Positions 34,457 through 44,325 of a stretch of 64,000 nucleotides of DNA are shown here, piece after piece. Under the pieces are notes generated by a model. It worked only from the letters and a program-made list of their open reading frames with translations, was not told the DNA's origin and ran no database searches. The first letter of the stretch is position 1. Each line of letters opens with the position of its first letter. The translations under genes were made by a program, and so were the position numbers. The DNA lies in assembly GCF_001590835.1 (NCBI RefSeq), contig NZ_LTAQ01000034.1, positions 1,166 through 65,165 on the forward strand, read 5' to 3'. This DNA comes from Bacillus gaemokensis (GTDB lineage: Bacteria; Bacillota; Bacilli; Bacillales; Bacillaceae_G).

Positions 34457-35662
34457 TCAGAATTTTAATGAGGTACTTATAGAAGTTTCATATTGATAAT
34501 CAAAGCATATACGATATAATTTTTTCACTTCATGATAAGACGGAATGCGCGGGTTATTACTAGGACTTCCACTAGCAAGTGCATCTTTCGCCATCTTTGA
34601 AAGGGCATTTTCAAATTCATTCTGATCAATTCCGTATCCTCTGAGATTAGGAATCTTAAGATCAAAACAAAGCTGCTTTATTTCAAGAATTATCTGATTG
34701 GAAACTTCTTCATCAGATAGCGAATATAAATCTGGATTTATGTGCCGTCCGATATCTGCAAGTCGTTTGACTGAAGAAACTTTTGTAAAATCTAAAACAG
34801 CCGGTAATAACATCGCATTTGATATGCCATGAGGTACATGAAATAACGCTCCAATTGGTCGAGACATCCCATGAACTAATGTAACGGATGCATTTGAAAA
34901 GGCGATACCAGCTTGTAATGAAGCAATCATCATCGCTTCTCTTGCTTCCATATTATCTCCATCTTCATAAGCAATGCGTAAATATTTTATGATGCTTCCA
35001 ATTGCAGAAAGCGCGAGTACATCGGTGAGTGGTTGTGAAAACCTAGAAATATAAGCTTCAATCGCATGACATAATGCATCTACTCCTGTTGCTGCAGTAA
35101 TATGAGGTGGTACAGAACGCGTCAATACTGGGTCAATAATCGCTATCTGGGGAGTAAAGCTTGGGTGCTTAATCATCGTTTTTATATCAGTTTTTTTATT
35201 TGTAATAACAGCAACACTAGTCACTTCCGATCCCGTACCAGATGTTGTTGGGATTGCAATGAGCGGTAATGGTTGCTTTTCTATTTCTATATGATTTTGA
35301 GCATACTTTCCAATCTCTCCTCCGTTTGTAAACAGAACTGCTACTGCTTTTGCCACATCAATACAACTTCCTCCGCCAATTCCAATGATGAAATCACATT
35401 TTGATTCTGCACAAAGTGTTAACGCTTCCAAAACATGAATATTTGTTGGTTCCGCATTTACCTCTTCATATGTGATAACATCTATTCTTTTCGCCCTCAG
35501 TTGCTTCACACATGCATCAATGTAGCCAAGCTTCTTCATAATAGAATCACTAATAATGAAAGCTCTCTTTCCTAATTTACTTGCTTGTTCCCCTAATTTT
35601 TCAAGTGAGTTCCTTCCATATAATACGGTCTTTGGCATACGAAACTCCGCGATTTCTTGCAA
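34457..35662 (-). CDS. Iron-containing alcohol dehydrogenase
   Basis: A 401-residue group III dehydrogenase. The NAD-binding GGGSCIDVAKA lies near residue 97, and the metal ligands in DALCHAIEAY and HGMSRPIGALFHVPHG lie near 200-285. TTG at 35662 is preferred as start because AAGGGGTG lies 6 nt upstream; the frame continues upstream without a better signal. It is flanked by two paralogous GntP permeases on the same strand, so it probably oxidises an imported hydroxy compound. Confidence 0.85.
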   Translation of the reverse strand: MQEIAEFRMPKTVLYGRNSLEKLGEQASKLGKRAFIISDSIMKKLGYIDACVKQLRAKRIDVITYEEVNAEPTNIHVLEALTLCAESKCDFIIGIGGGSCIDVAKAVAVLFTNGGEIGKYAQNHIEIEKQPLPLIAIPTTSGTGSEVTSVAVITNKKTDIKTMIKHPSFTPQIAIIDPVLTRSVPPHITAATGVDALCHAIEAYISRFSQPLTDVLALSAIGSIIKYLRIAYEDGDNMEAREAMMIASLQAGIAFSNASVTLVHGMSRPIGALFHVPHGISNAMLLPAVLDFTKVSSVKRLADIGRHINPDLYSLSDEEVSNQIILEIKQLCFDLKIPNLRGYGIDQNEFENALSKMAKDALASGSPSNNPRIPSYHEVKKLYRICFDYQYETSISTSLKF

Positions 35663-35779
35663 GTCATTCACCCCTTCTTGTTCTATTAAATATTTTATAA
35701 CGTGAAGTTTACACTGCATAAATTATCAAATTAAGCATTCCACTACAATTACTTATTCCTTCTCATACTACTAAAATTA

Positions 35780-37219
35780 TTAGTATATTCCTGTAAACGT
35801 ATAAAATGCAATTACTAAAAATACAGCAACCGTTTTCAAAATTGTAACCGCAAATATATCACGATACGACTGTCTATGTGTTAACCCTGTTACTGTCAGA
35901 ATCGTAATAATTGCACCATTATGAGGTAATGTATCCATTCCTCCTGATGCCATTGAAACGATGCGATGCATGACTTCAAGTGGAATGTGATATTGTTCAG
36001 CAGCTGCAATAAATTTATCCCCCATAGCACTTAAAACAATTCCCATTCCTCCCGATGCTGAACCTGTAATACCAGCAAGAACATTTGTTGTCACCGCCCC
36101 ATTTACTAATGGATTTGTAAAAGTTGCAGAAATACTATCTCTCATAATTGCAAATCCTGGAAGTGCTGCAATCACACCACCAAAGCCAAATTCAGCTCCA
36201 GTATTCATTGTTGCAAGCAACGCGCCTCCAATACTTGTATTCAATCCCGCTTGGAATCCTGTCACAACACGCTTCCAATATAATAAAAGCGTCGTTATAA
36301 TGCCCATAATGAGTGCTAATTCTACTGACCAGATGCCAAGTACTGCACTTAACTCTACCTTACCAAATCCCTTCATTCCAATTGAAGAAAAATCAAAACC
36401 ATTTGGATACCACTTCGGTATAGTCATCGTAAAAACTTTGTTCATAACCCCTACTAAAATAAGAGGCACAAAAGCAATCACTTGCTGCACCCTCGAAATT
36501 TCAATGTTTTGAAGAATTACATTTCCCTTCTTCTCTAGCTCTAGAGATGCTGCCATTTCAGAATTTACATCTCCAAAACCAAAATACCCTTCTCCTGCCG
36601 CCTTTGCTTTCTTACGCCGACTCTCTAAATAGATTAATCCTAACGTTAAGACAAAAATAGCTCCTATAATACCCAGTATAGGTGCCGCATAAATATCTGT
36701 TTTGAAAAATGTCGTCGGAATTACATTTTGAATTTGCGGTGATCCTGGCAGTGCATCCATCGTAAAAGTTACAGCACCAAGTACAATCGTTCCCGGTATT
36801 AAGCGTTTTGGAATATTTGCTTGTCGAAACAGTTTTGCTGCAAATGGATATACTGCAAACACAACAACATAAACACTTACACCGCTATACGTTAAAATAG
36901 CGCCCATTAAAACAATTGCTAAAATCGTTCGTTTTTCACCGACTAATTCAATAATCGTTTTAGCAATAGAATCTGCAATCCCTGACATTTCTACAACCTT
37001 ACCAAAAATCGCTCCAAGTAAAAATACTGGGAAATATAGCTTAATAAATCCGACCATTTTCTCCATAAAAATATTTGAAAAGAAAGGCAGCACAAAACTA
37101 GGTTCCGTTAAAAATACTGCAAAAAGAGCAAAAATTGGGGCGAATAATATAACAGAAAATCCCCTATAAGCAACAAACATAAGCAAACTAAGTGCTAATA
37201 ATATAATAACTAGCTCCAA
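35780..37219 (-). CDS. GntP-family permease (copy 2), TTG start
   Basis: A 479-residue paralogue of the permease at 32974-34413, equal in length when started at the TTG at 37219. That TTG has GGGGGAGG 5 nt upstream and aligns with the first codon of copy 1 (ELVIILLAL). An ATG 21 codons upstream is not supported. Landmarks are as in copy 1 (TMDALPGSPQIQNVIPTTFF, ASGGMDTLPHNGAIITIL). The two copies differ mainly in the central cytoplasmic loop, which suggests an old duplication with possibly different substrates. Confidence 0.88.
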   Translation of the reverse strand: MELVIILLALSLLMFVAYRGFSVILFAPIFALFAVFLTEPSFVLPFFSNIFMEKMVGFIKLYFPVFLLGAIFGKVVEMSGIADSIAKTIIELVGEKRTILAIVLMGAILTYSGVSVYVVVFAVYPFAAKLFRQANIPKRLIPGTIVLGAVTFTMDALPGSPQIQNVIPTTFFKTDIYAAPILGIIGAIFVLTLGLIYLESRRKKAKAAGEGYFGFGDVNSEMAASLELEKKGNVILQNIEISRVQQVIAFVPLILVGVMNKVFTMTIPKWYPNGFDFSSIGMKGFGKVELSAVLGIWSVELALIMGIITTLLLYWKRVVTGFQAGLNTSIGGALLATMNTGAEFGFGGVIAALPGFAIMRDSISATFTNPLVNGAVTTNVLAGITGSASGGMGIVLSAMGDKFIAAAEQYHIPLEVMHRIVSMASGGMDTLPHNGAIITILTVTGLTHRQSYRDIFAVTILKTVAVFLVIAFYTFTGIY

Positions 37220-37408
37220 TTTCGCCTCCCCCTTTGACCGAAAATTCAATCTTTTATCCCTAGAGTTATTCCAACGCATCACAAAAACTTTTCTATGTAT
37301 TCTAGAACATATCCTACCTACATAGATTCAAATACTTACATCTCTCCTCCTTTTATAACAAAGTTTTCATAACAATAAAGTATAGTTATTATTATTCTAT
37401 TACATACG

Positions 37409-37465
37409 AAAAATCCCTTTAAACGAAAACAAATTAGCTATTGCTCGTTATAAAGGGATTTTTTT
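37409..37465. terminator. Bidirectional terminator with long loop
   Basis: AAATCCCTTTA and TAAAGGGATTT are complementary across about 30 bases, with A and T runs outside. It lies between the GntP promoter region and the end of the HAD gene. Confidence 0.6.
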
Positions 37466-37473
37466 CTTTTATT

Positions 37474-38141
37474 TTATATTGTTAAACTTTTATCTTTTGT
37501 ATACAAGCTACGTAACTCTTCGACATGTTTCACGACATACGTCGCTCCAGCCTCTTTTAGCTCCACTTCACTTCCATATCCATATACAATACACCGATCG
37601 AATCAATTCCATTGCACGTAGCTCCAATAATATCCTGCTTCCGATCCCCAATCATTACTACCTCATCTTTTTGCAACTGAGGATTTGTATGTAAAATATG
37701 CTCAATTATTTCATCTTTCTTTATTCTAGTTCCATCTAAATTACTACCTATAATTTGTTCAAAAAAGTGATTTAAGTTAAAGTGTTCTAAAACTTGCCTC
37801 GCAAATACAGTTGGCTTTGAAGTTGCCACAAATAAACGTTTTCCCTCATCCTTTAATTCTTTTAAAATATGAGGAATCATCTCATATACTCTATTCTCAA
37901 GCAGACCACTTTGCTGCAAATATTCCCGAAAATACGCAACAGCTTCTTCTACTTGTTCTTCGGTCATTCCATACCTATTTGCAAATGAATGTTGAATCGG
38001 AGGACCAATAAAAGATTCTAACTCTTTTTGATTAGGTTCATCTATTCCCATTTTTCGCAATGCGAATAAAACAGAATTTATGATTCCTTCTTTCGGATCA
38101 GTTAATGTGCCATCTAAATCGAATAGAAATGTTGTATACAT
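37474..38141 (-). pseudogene. HAD phosphatase (GPH/PpaX-like) with 3' frameshift
   Basis: The N-terminal part is a normal HAD phosphatase: DLDGTLTDPKEG, VATSKPTVFA, Lys in IKKDEII and GDRKQDIIGA. After GIDSIGVLY the frame shifts. A 2-base AT insertion near 37582-37586 (TATAT instead of TAT) sends it to an early stop at 37557. The intact frame would read GYGSEVELKEAGATYVV and end at 37474. The truncated 194-residue product keeps all catalytic motifs but lacks about 30 C-terminal residues, so partial function is conceivable. Confidence 0.7.
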
Positions 38142-38341
38142 TTCACTCCTCCGCTCATTTTAATTTATCAGAAAAATCGCTATATTTTTCTGTATTATCA
38201 TAATTTCCTTTTATTTAGAATTTTATATTACATTTCACAACTCTCTTCTTCTCTACCAAGGCCTAAGTCATGAATAGATATACCAAAAAATGTGTTCCTG
38301 TTGTATTATAAATATAATTTAAAAGAAAAATGGTGAAACAA

Positions 38342-39139
38342 ATGACGACAACATTAATTTTCATAATGGCTTTCACGATTATCATCCATGCAGTCGAAAC
38401 AAGTTCTTATAGTATTCGACTAGCTGGTGTTCGTTTAAAAAGGATTGCCGTTGCCTTATCCGTAGTTGGAATGGTATTACTCATTTCACGAACATCTAAC
38501 TTACTACAAGCTTTTTTAATCGGTGGGATTGTTGATCAAGCTAAACTAGATTCTTCTATTGATTTAGAAAGAATCATCCGCCTTGTCTTATTATCCGCTT
38601 CTATCGGTACACTGCTTGCAATTATTCTATATCCAACCTTAACGAAGTTATTTGGATATGTAATTCAAAACTTTGAAACAGATGGTTCATTCATCCGAAT
38701 GATGAAAACAAATAATATACAAAAATTGAAGTATACAAAAAAATATATCCGCTTTCCTAAATTTGAAATGATTCATCGGATGAGGATTGGTGGTATTCCA
38801 AAACGTATTATGCTCATTAATATGTTCGCAACTGCCATCTATACAGCGGGTGTTCTTTCCGCCTTGTACGCTTCCTTTTTAAATCCAATGTATGCGACGA
38901 ATGCGAGCACAGCTTCCGGACTCGTTAATGGATTTGCCACAATCTTATTAACTGTACTATTAGATCCGCGTATCGCCCTTTTAACAGAGCGTGCTCTTCA
39001 ATCAGAAAATGGCGCTGATACAATGAGTAAAATGTTTGGTTGGCTTATGATTTCAAGATTTCTCGGCACATTATTAGCACAGCTCTTATTTGTACCTGGT
39101 GCACATTGGATTTTATGGATTATTAAGCTCATGCATTAA
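38342..39139 (+). CDS. amj: Amj (YdaH)-like alternate lipid II flippase
   Basis: A 265-residue membrane protein with about six hydrophobic segments. It begins TTTLIFIMAFTIIIHAVETS, followed by SIRLAGVRLKRIAVALS and later FLNPMYATNASTASGLVNG. The length and motifs resemble Amj (YdaH), which flips lipid II in B. subtilis when MurJ is absent and is induced by envelope stress. ATG at 38342 has a GGTGA-like site; ATG at 38330 in the same frame is the alternative. Confidence 0.75.
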   Translation: MTTTLIFIMAFTIIIHAVETSSYSIRLAGVRLKRIAVALSVVGMVLLISRTSNLLQAFLIGGIVDQAKLDSSIDLERIIRLVLLSASIGTLLAIILYPTLTKLFGYVIQNFETDGSFIRMMKTNNIQKLKYTKKYIRFPKFEMIHRMRIGGIPKRIMLINMFATAIYTAGVLSALYASFLNPMYATNASTASGLVNGFATILLTVLLDPRIALLTERALQSENGADTMSKMFGWLMISRFLGTLLAQLLFVPGAHWILWIIKLMH

Positions 39140-39191
39140 ATTAACTACATAGCACTTTCTAAAATAATAGGTAAAAAAGGCGGAATTAAAA

Positions 39192-39767
39192 ATGCATATC
39201 AAAACAGAACAAGATATTATTGGGCTTATACAAAACGATACTTGGATGATGGAAATATTACAGACAGCAAAATCTTTACAACTACCTGACTGGTGGGTTT
39301 GCGCCGGATTTGTTCGTTCTAAGATTTGGGACGTTCTTCACGGATATGAAGAACGAACTACACTACCAGATGTCGATATCGTCTATTTTGATCCTATAAA
39401 TCTTGACGAATCAGCAGAGAAAACGCTAGAGAATAAGCTTAAAAATATAGATTCTATTATTCCATGGTCAGTGAAAAATCCGGCCCGCATGCATGTAATA
39501 AACAACATGCCACCCTATTCATCTTCAGTTGATGCAATTTCTAAATTTCCAGAAACAGCGACTGCTCTTGGAGTTACATTAGATAAACAAGATAATGTTG
39601 TGTTAACCGCCCCTTGCGGAATAGAAGATGTTCTCACGTTACAAGTGAAGCCAACACCTCATTTCCTCGAAACGAAAGAGCGCACTACTATGTATGAAAA
39701 AAGATTACAAAAAAAGAACTGGCAAAGTAAATGGCCTAACATTACAATCTTTCATCCTGAAAATTGA
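39192..39767 (+). CDS. Nucleotidyltransferase-fold protein (DUF925-like)
   Basis: A 191-residue protein. CAGFVRSKIWDVLHG near residues 37-51 and LPDVDIVYFDP near 58-68 form a nucleotidyltransferase-like core with paired acidic residues. The family is uncharacterised and sometimes annotated as nitrate reductase-associated. It lies 52 bp after amj and shares its terminator, so the pair may be one transcript. No substrate can be assigned. Confidence 0.72.
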   Translation: MHIKTEQDIIGLIQNDTWMMEILQTAKSLQLPDWWVCAGFVRSKIWDVLHGYEERTTLPDVDIVYFDPINLDESAEKTLENKLKNIDSIIPWSVKNPARMHVINNMPPYSSSVDAISKFPETATALGVTLDKQDNVVLTAPCGIEDVLTLQVKPTPHFLETKERTTMYEKRLQKKNWQSKWPNITIFHPEN

Positions 39768-39773
39768 ATACAG

Positions 39774-39812
39774 AGAAAAAGGCGCTTCTCATTGTGTGAA
39801 GCACCTTTTTCC
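39774..39812. terminator. Bidirectional terminator
   Basis: AAAAAGGCGCTTC and GAAGCACCTTTTT pair with one mismatch between convergent genes. Confidence 0.8.
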
Positions 39813-39816
39813 TATT

Positions 39817-40731
39817 TCATTTCAAAAAATCAATCACAACTTCTGCAAATCGATCTGCTGCTTCATAGTGCGGTGTATGACCACTCTCTTCAAAGACAAT
39901 CAGTTTACCATTTTGAGCATCTCTGTTAAATGTTTGAATTTGTGTTTCACAAGTTACAACATCATGCTTCCCTATGATTAGCAACATCGAATTCTTCACA
40001 TCTTTTAATTTTGATAATAACGATTGATGAACTGCTCCTTCCTCTTTCAACCTTGTAAAATGAGTATCGGAACGATCATAAAACTCTTCCCACTCCTCGT
40101 CACTATATAAACTATAATCCGTTTCATCCTCAACGTAATTATAAATTTCCATTCTTTTTTCTTCTAATCCATCCCTTAATTTCAAATAAGCTTCTAGTAA
40201 TTCCGCTGAGTTCGCATCACTTTCTGCAATAGCTATACATTCGTTCCCCTGCTGTTTTTTTCCGTACTCCTTTAATAGAGCACCTGTCTTTTTTAATAAA
40301 GCTCTGCTTGTTAATGCAAAATCAAAAGTAGGCCCTTCAAAAATAATCTTTTGAATAGATTGTGGATACATTATTGAATATAACAATGCTAAGAACCCAC
40401 CAAAAGAATGCCCAATAACAGACCATTTTTCAATTTGTAACATCTTCCTTAATTCTTCGCAGTCCTCAATAATATCTCGTAATCCAAATTGCTCCTCTTG
40501 CCTAATTTCCTCCGAACGTCCTACTCCTCTTTGATCAATCGCAATGAGTCGAAAGAAATCTTGTAATTTATGTGCTTGATGATAGGAAAAATCAAAACAC
40601 ATCTCACCAGGACCTCCGTGAAGAAACAATACAGGATGATTTTTTAATGATCCATACATCTCAACATACAACTTTTTCCCGCGCACCTGCACCATTTTCC
40701 CCTGTGGTAACAATTCATTTTTCTGTTTCAT
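39817..40731 (-). CDS. Alpha/beta hydrolase, proline iminopeptidase-like
   Basis: A 304-residue alpha/beta hydrolase. The oxyanion motif HGGPGEMCFDF near residue 38, DQRGVGRSE near 64 and the nucleophile elbow WSVIGHSFGGFLAL near 104 match the S33 peptidase group. The catalytic Asp is probably in IGKHDVVT and the His in SGHTPHYE near the end. The start at 40731 has GGAGGGG 4 nt upstream. No signal peptide. Activity on N-terminal proline or on esters is possible. Confidence 0.82.
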   Translation of the reverse strand: MKQKNELLPQGKMVQVRGKKLYVEMYGSLKNHPVLFLHGGPGEMCFDFSYHQAHKLQDFFRLIAIDQRGVGRSEEIRQEEQFGLRDIIEDCEELRKMLQIEKWSVIGHSFGGFLALLYSIMYPQSIQKIIFEGPTFDFALTSRALLKKTGALLKEYGKKQQGNECIAIAESDANSAELLEAYLKLRDGLEEKRMEIYNYVEDETDYSLYSDEEWEEFYDRSDTHFTRLKEEGAVHQSLLSKLKDVKNSMLLIIGKHDVVTCETQIQTFNRDAQNGKLIVFEESGHTPHYEAADRFAEVVIDFLK

Positions 40732-40863
40732 TATTCCCCTCCTACTTTTATATTTTAACCTCTTATACAAATAGGAGGACCACGAATACGTACACGTTAT
40801 ATATCCGTAATATAATAATACATTTGCTCACCTCTTCAATTCAGAATATTATAACATTTCATG

Positions 40864-42204
40864 TTAAATAATCCCAATCACATTCAAAAATACAATAACA
40901 ATCGCAATCGGAGCGACAAATCGAAGCAAGAATACCCAACAAGTAAATAACGACTTTCCGTAATTCCCACCAACAAAAAACTCAGCTTCTAGCACTTTTT
41001 TCTCCATTTTAAATGATACGAAAATGCTAATAAATAACGCTCCAAGCGGCATTAAAATATTACTAGATAAGAAGTCTATCGCATCAAAAATATTTTTACC
41101 AAAGATCGTGATGTCACTCCATACCCCAAATGAAAGTGCAGATGGAATACCTACTAGGAAAATAAAAAATCCAATTACCCATGACAATTTCTTTCTTCTT
41201 TCCTGTTGTCCATTCGCTAAAGCTGAAACAACCGTTTCAAGTAGAGAAAACGCAGATGTTAACGTTGCAAATGTGAATAGTGCAAGAAATACCGTTAAGA
41301 AGAAGCTTCCAAATGGGATTTGACTAAAAACGGATGGCAGGACGATAAATAATAATCCTGGTCCTTCTGTCGGCTCCATGCCTAGTGAAAATACTGCTGG
41401 AAAAATAGCCAGCCCAGCAAATAGAGAAACAAATAGATTCAATCCAACAATGGTTACCGCTGAACGTGGTAAACTTTCTTTTTTATTTAAGTAAGAACTG
41501 TACGTAATCATAATAGAAATCCCAATACTAATCGCAAAGAATGATTGTCCCATTGCAAACAAAATACTTTCTGCTGTAATCTTTGAAAAATCAGGTTGTA
41601 GGAAGAATTTGACCCCTTTCATTGCATCGTCAAGTGTTAATGAGCGAACGATAAGAGCGACAAATAAAACAAACAATGCTGGCAACATATATTTACTCGC
41701 TTTTTCAATTCCATTTTGTACCCCTTTTGATACAACCCAAATCGTAATAAACATAAAAGCAAAATGCCCTACAATTGCCCAGATTGGATTTCCAATTGTT
41801 TCTGTAAATAGTGAGCTATAATTTTGCTGCGGTGTAATAAGTTGTCCAGTTATCCCTCTGAATAAATAGATTAATACCCAGCCACCAACAACACTATAAA
41901 ATGATAGTAAAATAAAACAAGTTCCAACACCAAGACGTCCAATCCAATGCCAACTTGTATTCGGTGCGATACTTTTAAATGCTCCAATTGCTTGTTTTTG
42001 TGTACTACGCCCTACCATAAACTCAGCTAATAATAGCGGAAGACCTATTAATACCGTAAACAATATAAAGATTAAAAAGAACGCTCCTCCCCCGCTCTTT
42101 CCAGCAATATAAGGAAACTTCCATATTGCTCCAAGGCCAATTGCTGATCCTGCTGCCGCCATGATAAAACCTAATTTCGAAGTCCATTGCTCCGTCTGCT
42201 TCAT
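40864..42204 (-). CDS. NSS-family Na+-dependent amino acid transporter, under a Leu T-box
   Basis: A 446-residue LeuT-fold transporter with about 11 helices. TM1 [26 protein letters not shown] carries the unwound substrate and sodium site ([10 protein letters not shown]), here given as [19 protein letters not shown], and TM6 is around [18 protein letters not shown]. Family members import hydrophobic or aromatic amino acids. The T-box upstream has the specifier CUC, so leucine or branched-chain uptake is the best guess. AGGAGG lies upstream of the ATG. Between T-box and gene sits a short Leu-rich ORF. Confidence 0.88.
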   Translation of the reverse strand: MKQTEQWTSKLGFIMAAAGSAIGLGAIWKFPYIAGKSGGGAFFLIFILFTVLIGLPLLLAEFMVGRSTQKQAIGAFKSIAPNTSWHWIGRLGVGTCFILLSFYSVVGGWVLIYLFRGITGQLITPQQNYSSLFTETIGNPIWAIVGHFAFMFITIWVVSKGVQNGIEKASKYMLPALFVLFVALIVRSLTLDDAMKGVKFFLQPDFSKITAESILFAMGQSFFAISIGISIMITYSSYLNKKESLPRSAVTIVGLNLFVSLFAGLAIFPAVFSLGMEPTEGPGLLFIVLPSVFSQIPFGSFFLTVFLALFTFATLTSAFSLLETVVSALANGQQERRKKLSWVIGFFIFLVGIPSALSFGVWSDITIFGKNIFDAIDFLSSNILMPLGALFISIFVSFKMEKKVLEAEFFVGGNYGKSLFTCWVFLLRFVAPIAIVIVFLNVIGII

Positions 42205-42229
42205 CCTATTTTCCTCCTAATAAATCGTT

Positions 42230-42277
42230 TTATATTAATAAACAAATATTATTGAGCAATCCAAATAAAACCTCCAT
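42230..42277 (-). CDS. Putative 15-residue Leu-rich leader peptide
   Basis: The ORF MEVLFGLLNNICLLI has an AGGAAG site 4 nt before the ATG. Five of 15 codons are Leu (TTA, TTG, CTC, TTA, TTA) and two are Ile. It lies between the T-box terminator and the transporter start, ending 25 bases before the transporter ATG. Expression is unproven; TTA codons are common in AT-rich DNA, so chance cannot be excluded. Confidence 0.4.
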   Translation of the reverse strand: MEVLFGLLNNICLLI

Positions 42278-42294
42278 TTCTTCCTATATATAAT

Positions 42295-42600
42295 AAAAAA
42301 TGGCCCAGCATCTCTTTATATAAAGAGACGCTAAGCCATTTGCTTAACGCGGTACCACCCTTATTGATTCCATTATGAATCCACCTTAGTAGTAATCGTT
42401 TGATTACAAACCTGATATCGAAGGTTAATCGTTAAGATTTACTAAGAATTAGACTTCTGTTCCACCTTACTGCTCCTAGGCGAGTTCAGGATGTCATTTG
42501 ACTATGTCACACCAACCCATAGCTCTCTGTACAAATACATGACCTTACTACTCCTATTCAACGCATTCCAATATTCTGAATATAACTTCTTTTGAAATTA
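42295..42600 (-). promoter_or_regulatory. T-box riboswitch, Leu specifier (CUC)
   Basis: The T-box core GGGTGGTACCGCG is at 42348-42360. The terminator hairpin (AGCGTCTCTT / AAGAGATGCT then TTTTTT) lies at about 42295-42338. In stem I the helix UAGG/CCUA below and GG..AUGU/ACAU..CC above enclose the loop UGAACUCG, which places the specifier CUC at 42482-42484. The AG-bulge sequence CAGAGAG is present near the top of stem I. It senses uncharged tRNA-Leu(GAG) and controls the NSS transporter. Confidence 0.9.
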
Positions 42601-42606
42601 CTACGA

Positions 42607-42635
42607 ATTATATAGGTTTTATTTATAACTGTCAA
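42607..42635 (-). promoter_or_regulatory. Consensus SigA promoter of the Leu T-box transcript
   Basis: TTGACA (42630-42635), a 17-base spacer and TATAAT (42607-42612) on the minus strand form a perfect vegetative promoter. Confidence 0.9.
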
Positions 42636-42725
42636 GAAAGATATTTATTTTTTGTCGAAAAAGAGGGGGTTTTTGATTTTATAGAAAATATTTACAAAAA
42701 TTAAAAATATAAGGAGTTCATTCGT

Positions 42726-43313
42726 ATGATATTTTTTAAAAACTTATGTTTCTTTATTGTTCGTTCTATTTTTATTATCCTCGGAATTATTTTTATTTGT
42801 TGTTTACCGAAGTTATTTTTAGGTGTTTCTCAAAATTCATCAACTACGCCGAGCGTTAAAAACACTTCCGTATTACAGTTTAATATAGACCAATATATAG
42901 ACTCCATAGCAAGTGTCATTTCTTCCTTATTTACTCCTACTAAAATAACTTATAAAGTAAATTCTGCCTTTCAATCACCTGACCGTGATTTATTTCCGTA
43001 CTTACTTGATTCTTATGTACATACGTTAACAATCATGATTGGTGCTTTCCTAGTCGCAATACTTCTTTCTACTACTCTAACAATTCTTACATTCTATTTT
43101 TCAAAAAGAGTACAGTCTCTTATTATTAAAGGCTTGCACGTACTAGAAGCATTACCTGATTTATTTTTTGTGCTCTGTGTGCAATTAATTGTGATTTGGA
43201 TCTATAAAAATACGAATTTACTTGTGACAAAACCATTTTCAACAATGCCATTTTATTTTTCATTTGAATTATTAAAATGGATTTTGCCAGGAAGAAGGGA
43301 CCTACATGTTTAA
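42726..43313 (+). pseudogene. Truncated Opp/Dpp-type ABC permease (OppB-like)
   Basis: A 195-codon frame with a good ribosome site (AAGGAG). It encodes TM1, an extracytoplasmic loop and the start of the permease domain (LLDSYVHTLTIMIGAFLVA, then LEALPDLFFVLCVQLIVIW). It ends abruptly after FSFELLKW with the unrelated tail ILPGRRDLHV. A full-length OppB-type permease should continue for about another 100-120 residues with the EAA loop, so an internal deletion is likely. Confidence 0.65.
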
Positions 43314-44260
43314 AGAAATACTACTCAATAAACGTTTTTTAATCGGACTATGTATTGAGTTATATCGTAGAAAATAAGGCGAGATCCGGTCAAATAAAGC
43401 CCATATCTACCTTTCAATATATAGATGGAAAAGCGATTTCTACTGCTCCAGCGCCACCATCTTTTTCGCATCCTCTCGGTGTAGATCAAAATGGTTATGA
43501 TGTTTTAATTACCGTTCTTTTAGATGCAAAAAAGCCCATTTTTTATGCTGTTTTAATTAGCTTTTTCCGCACCCTTCTCTCACTTATATTTGGTTTTGTG
43601 CACGCCTATTTTTATCGATATACAAAATGGTTAGAATTTGCATTTGAAACGTTCCAATATGTACCGACTACTTTATTAGCAATTTTCTTATTATCAGCAA
43701 CAAACACCTTCGCTATTGCACGAGAAACGCAATGGGCTCTTTATACGATTACGGTACTTACCCTAATCGGAATCCCCAATTTAACTCAGCTCATTAGTAA
43801 TGAACTCCGCTTACTATTACAACATGAATTTGTAACAAGCTCTAAAACACTTGGTGGAGGATTTTTTCATATATGCAAATTGCATTTGAAACCATACCTA
43901 CTTCCAAAGGCTTTTATTTGGCTGAATCAACAAATGCTACAAGTTTTAGTTTTATTGATGCACTTAGCATTATTCGAGGCTATCTCACATAACATCGTCG
44001 AAACACTCTTCTTTATTGGTCCTAGTAGCAAACTTTTACCAGTTTTACCTTGGGTAGCCTTTGGTCCTGTTTTGTTATTTACCATTGCCATCTTAGCTCT
44101 GTATATGATGATGTCAGGCATGAAACATATATTAGAAAAAGACATTGATTATACTGCAAACTCACTACTCTTAAGCATTTTAGCAAAAGAGAAAATGGAA
44201 AAAAAAAAAAAAATACGTTTTTCACATTTCAAACAAAGAGCTAACTCGAAAGAGACTTGA
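43306..44260 (+). pseudogene. Opp/Dpp-type ABC permease (OppC-like) with frameshifting deletion
   Basis: ATG at 43306, with AGAAGGGA upstream, starts MFKEILLNKRFLIGLCI, the usual cytoplasmic start and first half of TM1. The frame then stops at 43377. From about 43355 a +1 frame continues SYIVENKARSGQIKPIS through the permease domain (HPLGVDQNGYDVL; EAA-like SSKTLGGGFFHICKLHLKP) to 44260. A short TM1 segment appears deleted. A run of 15 A residues at 44199-44213 lies in the C-terminal coding region. No ATPase or binding-protein gene is adjacent. Confidence 0.65.
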
Positions 44261-44277
44261 CTATACAAATCTGCATA

Positions 44278-44325
44278 AAAGAAAAGAATCTTCGCGACCG
44301 CTACGAAGATTCTTTTCTTTTTTAT
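44278..44325. terminator. Bidirectional terminator
   Basis: AAAAGAATCTTCG and CGAAGATTCTTTT pair with a 9-nt loop between the permease remnants and aspS2. Confidence 0.9.
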
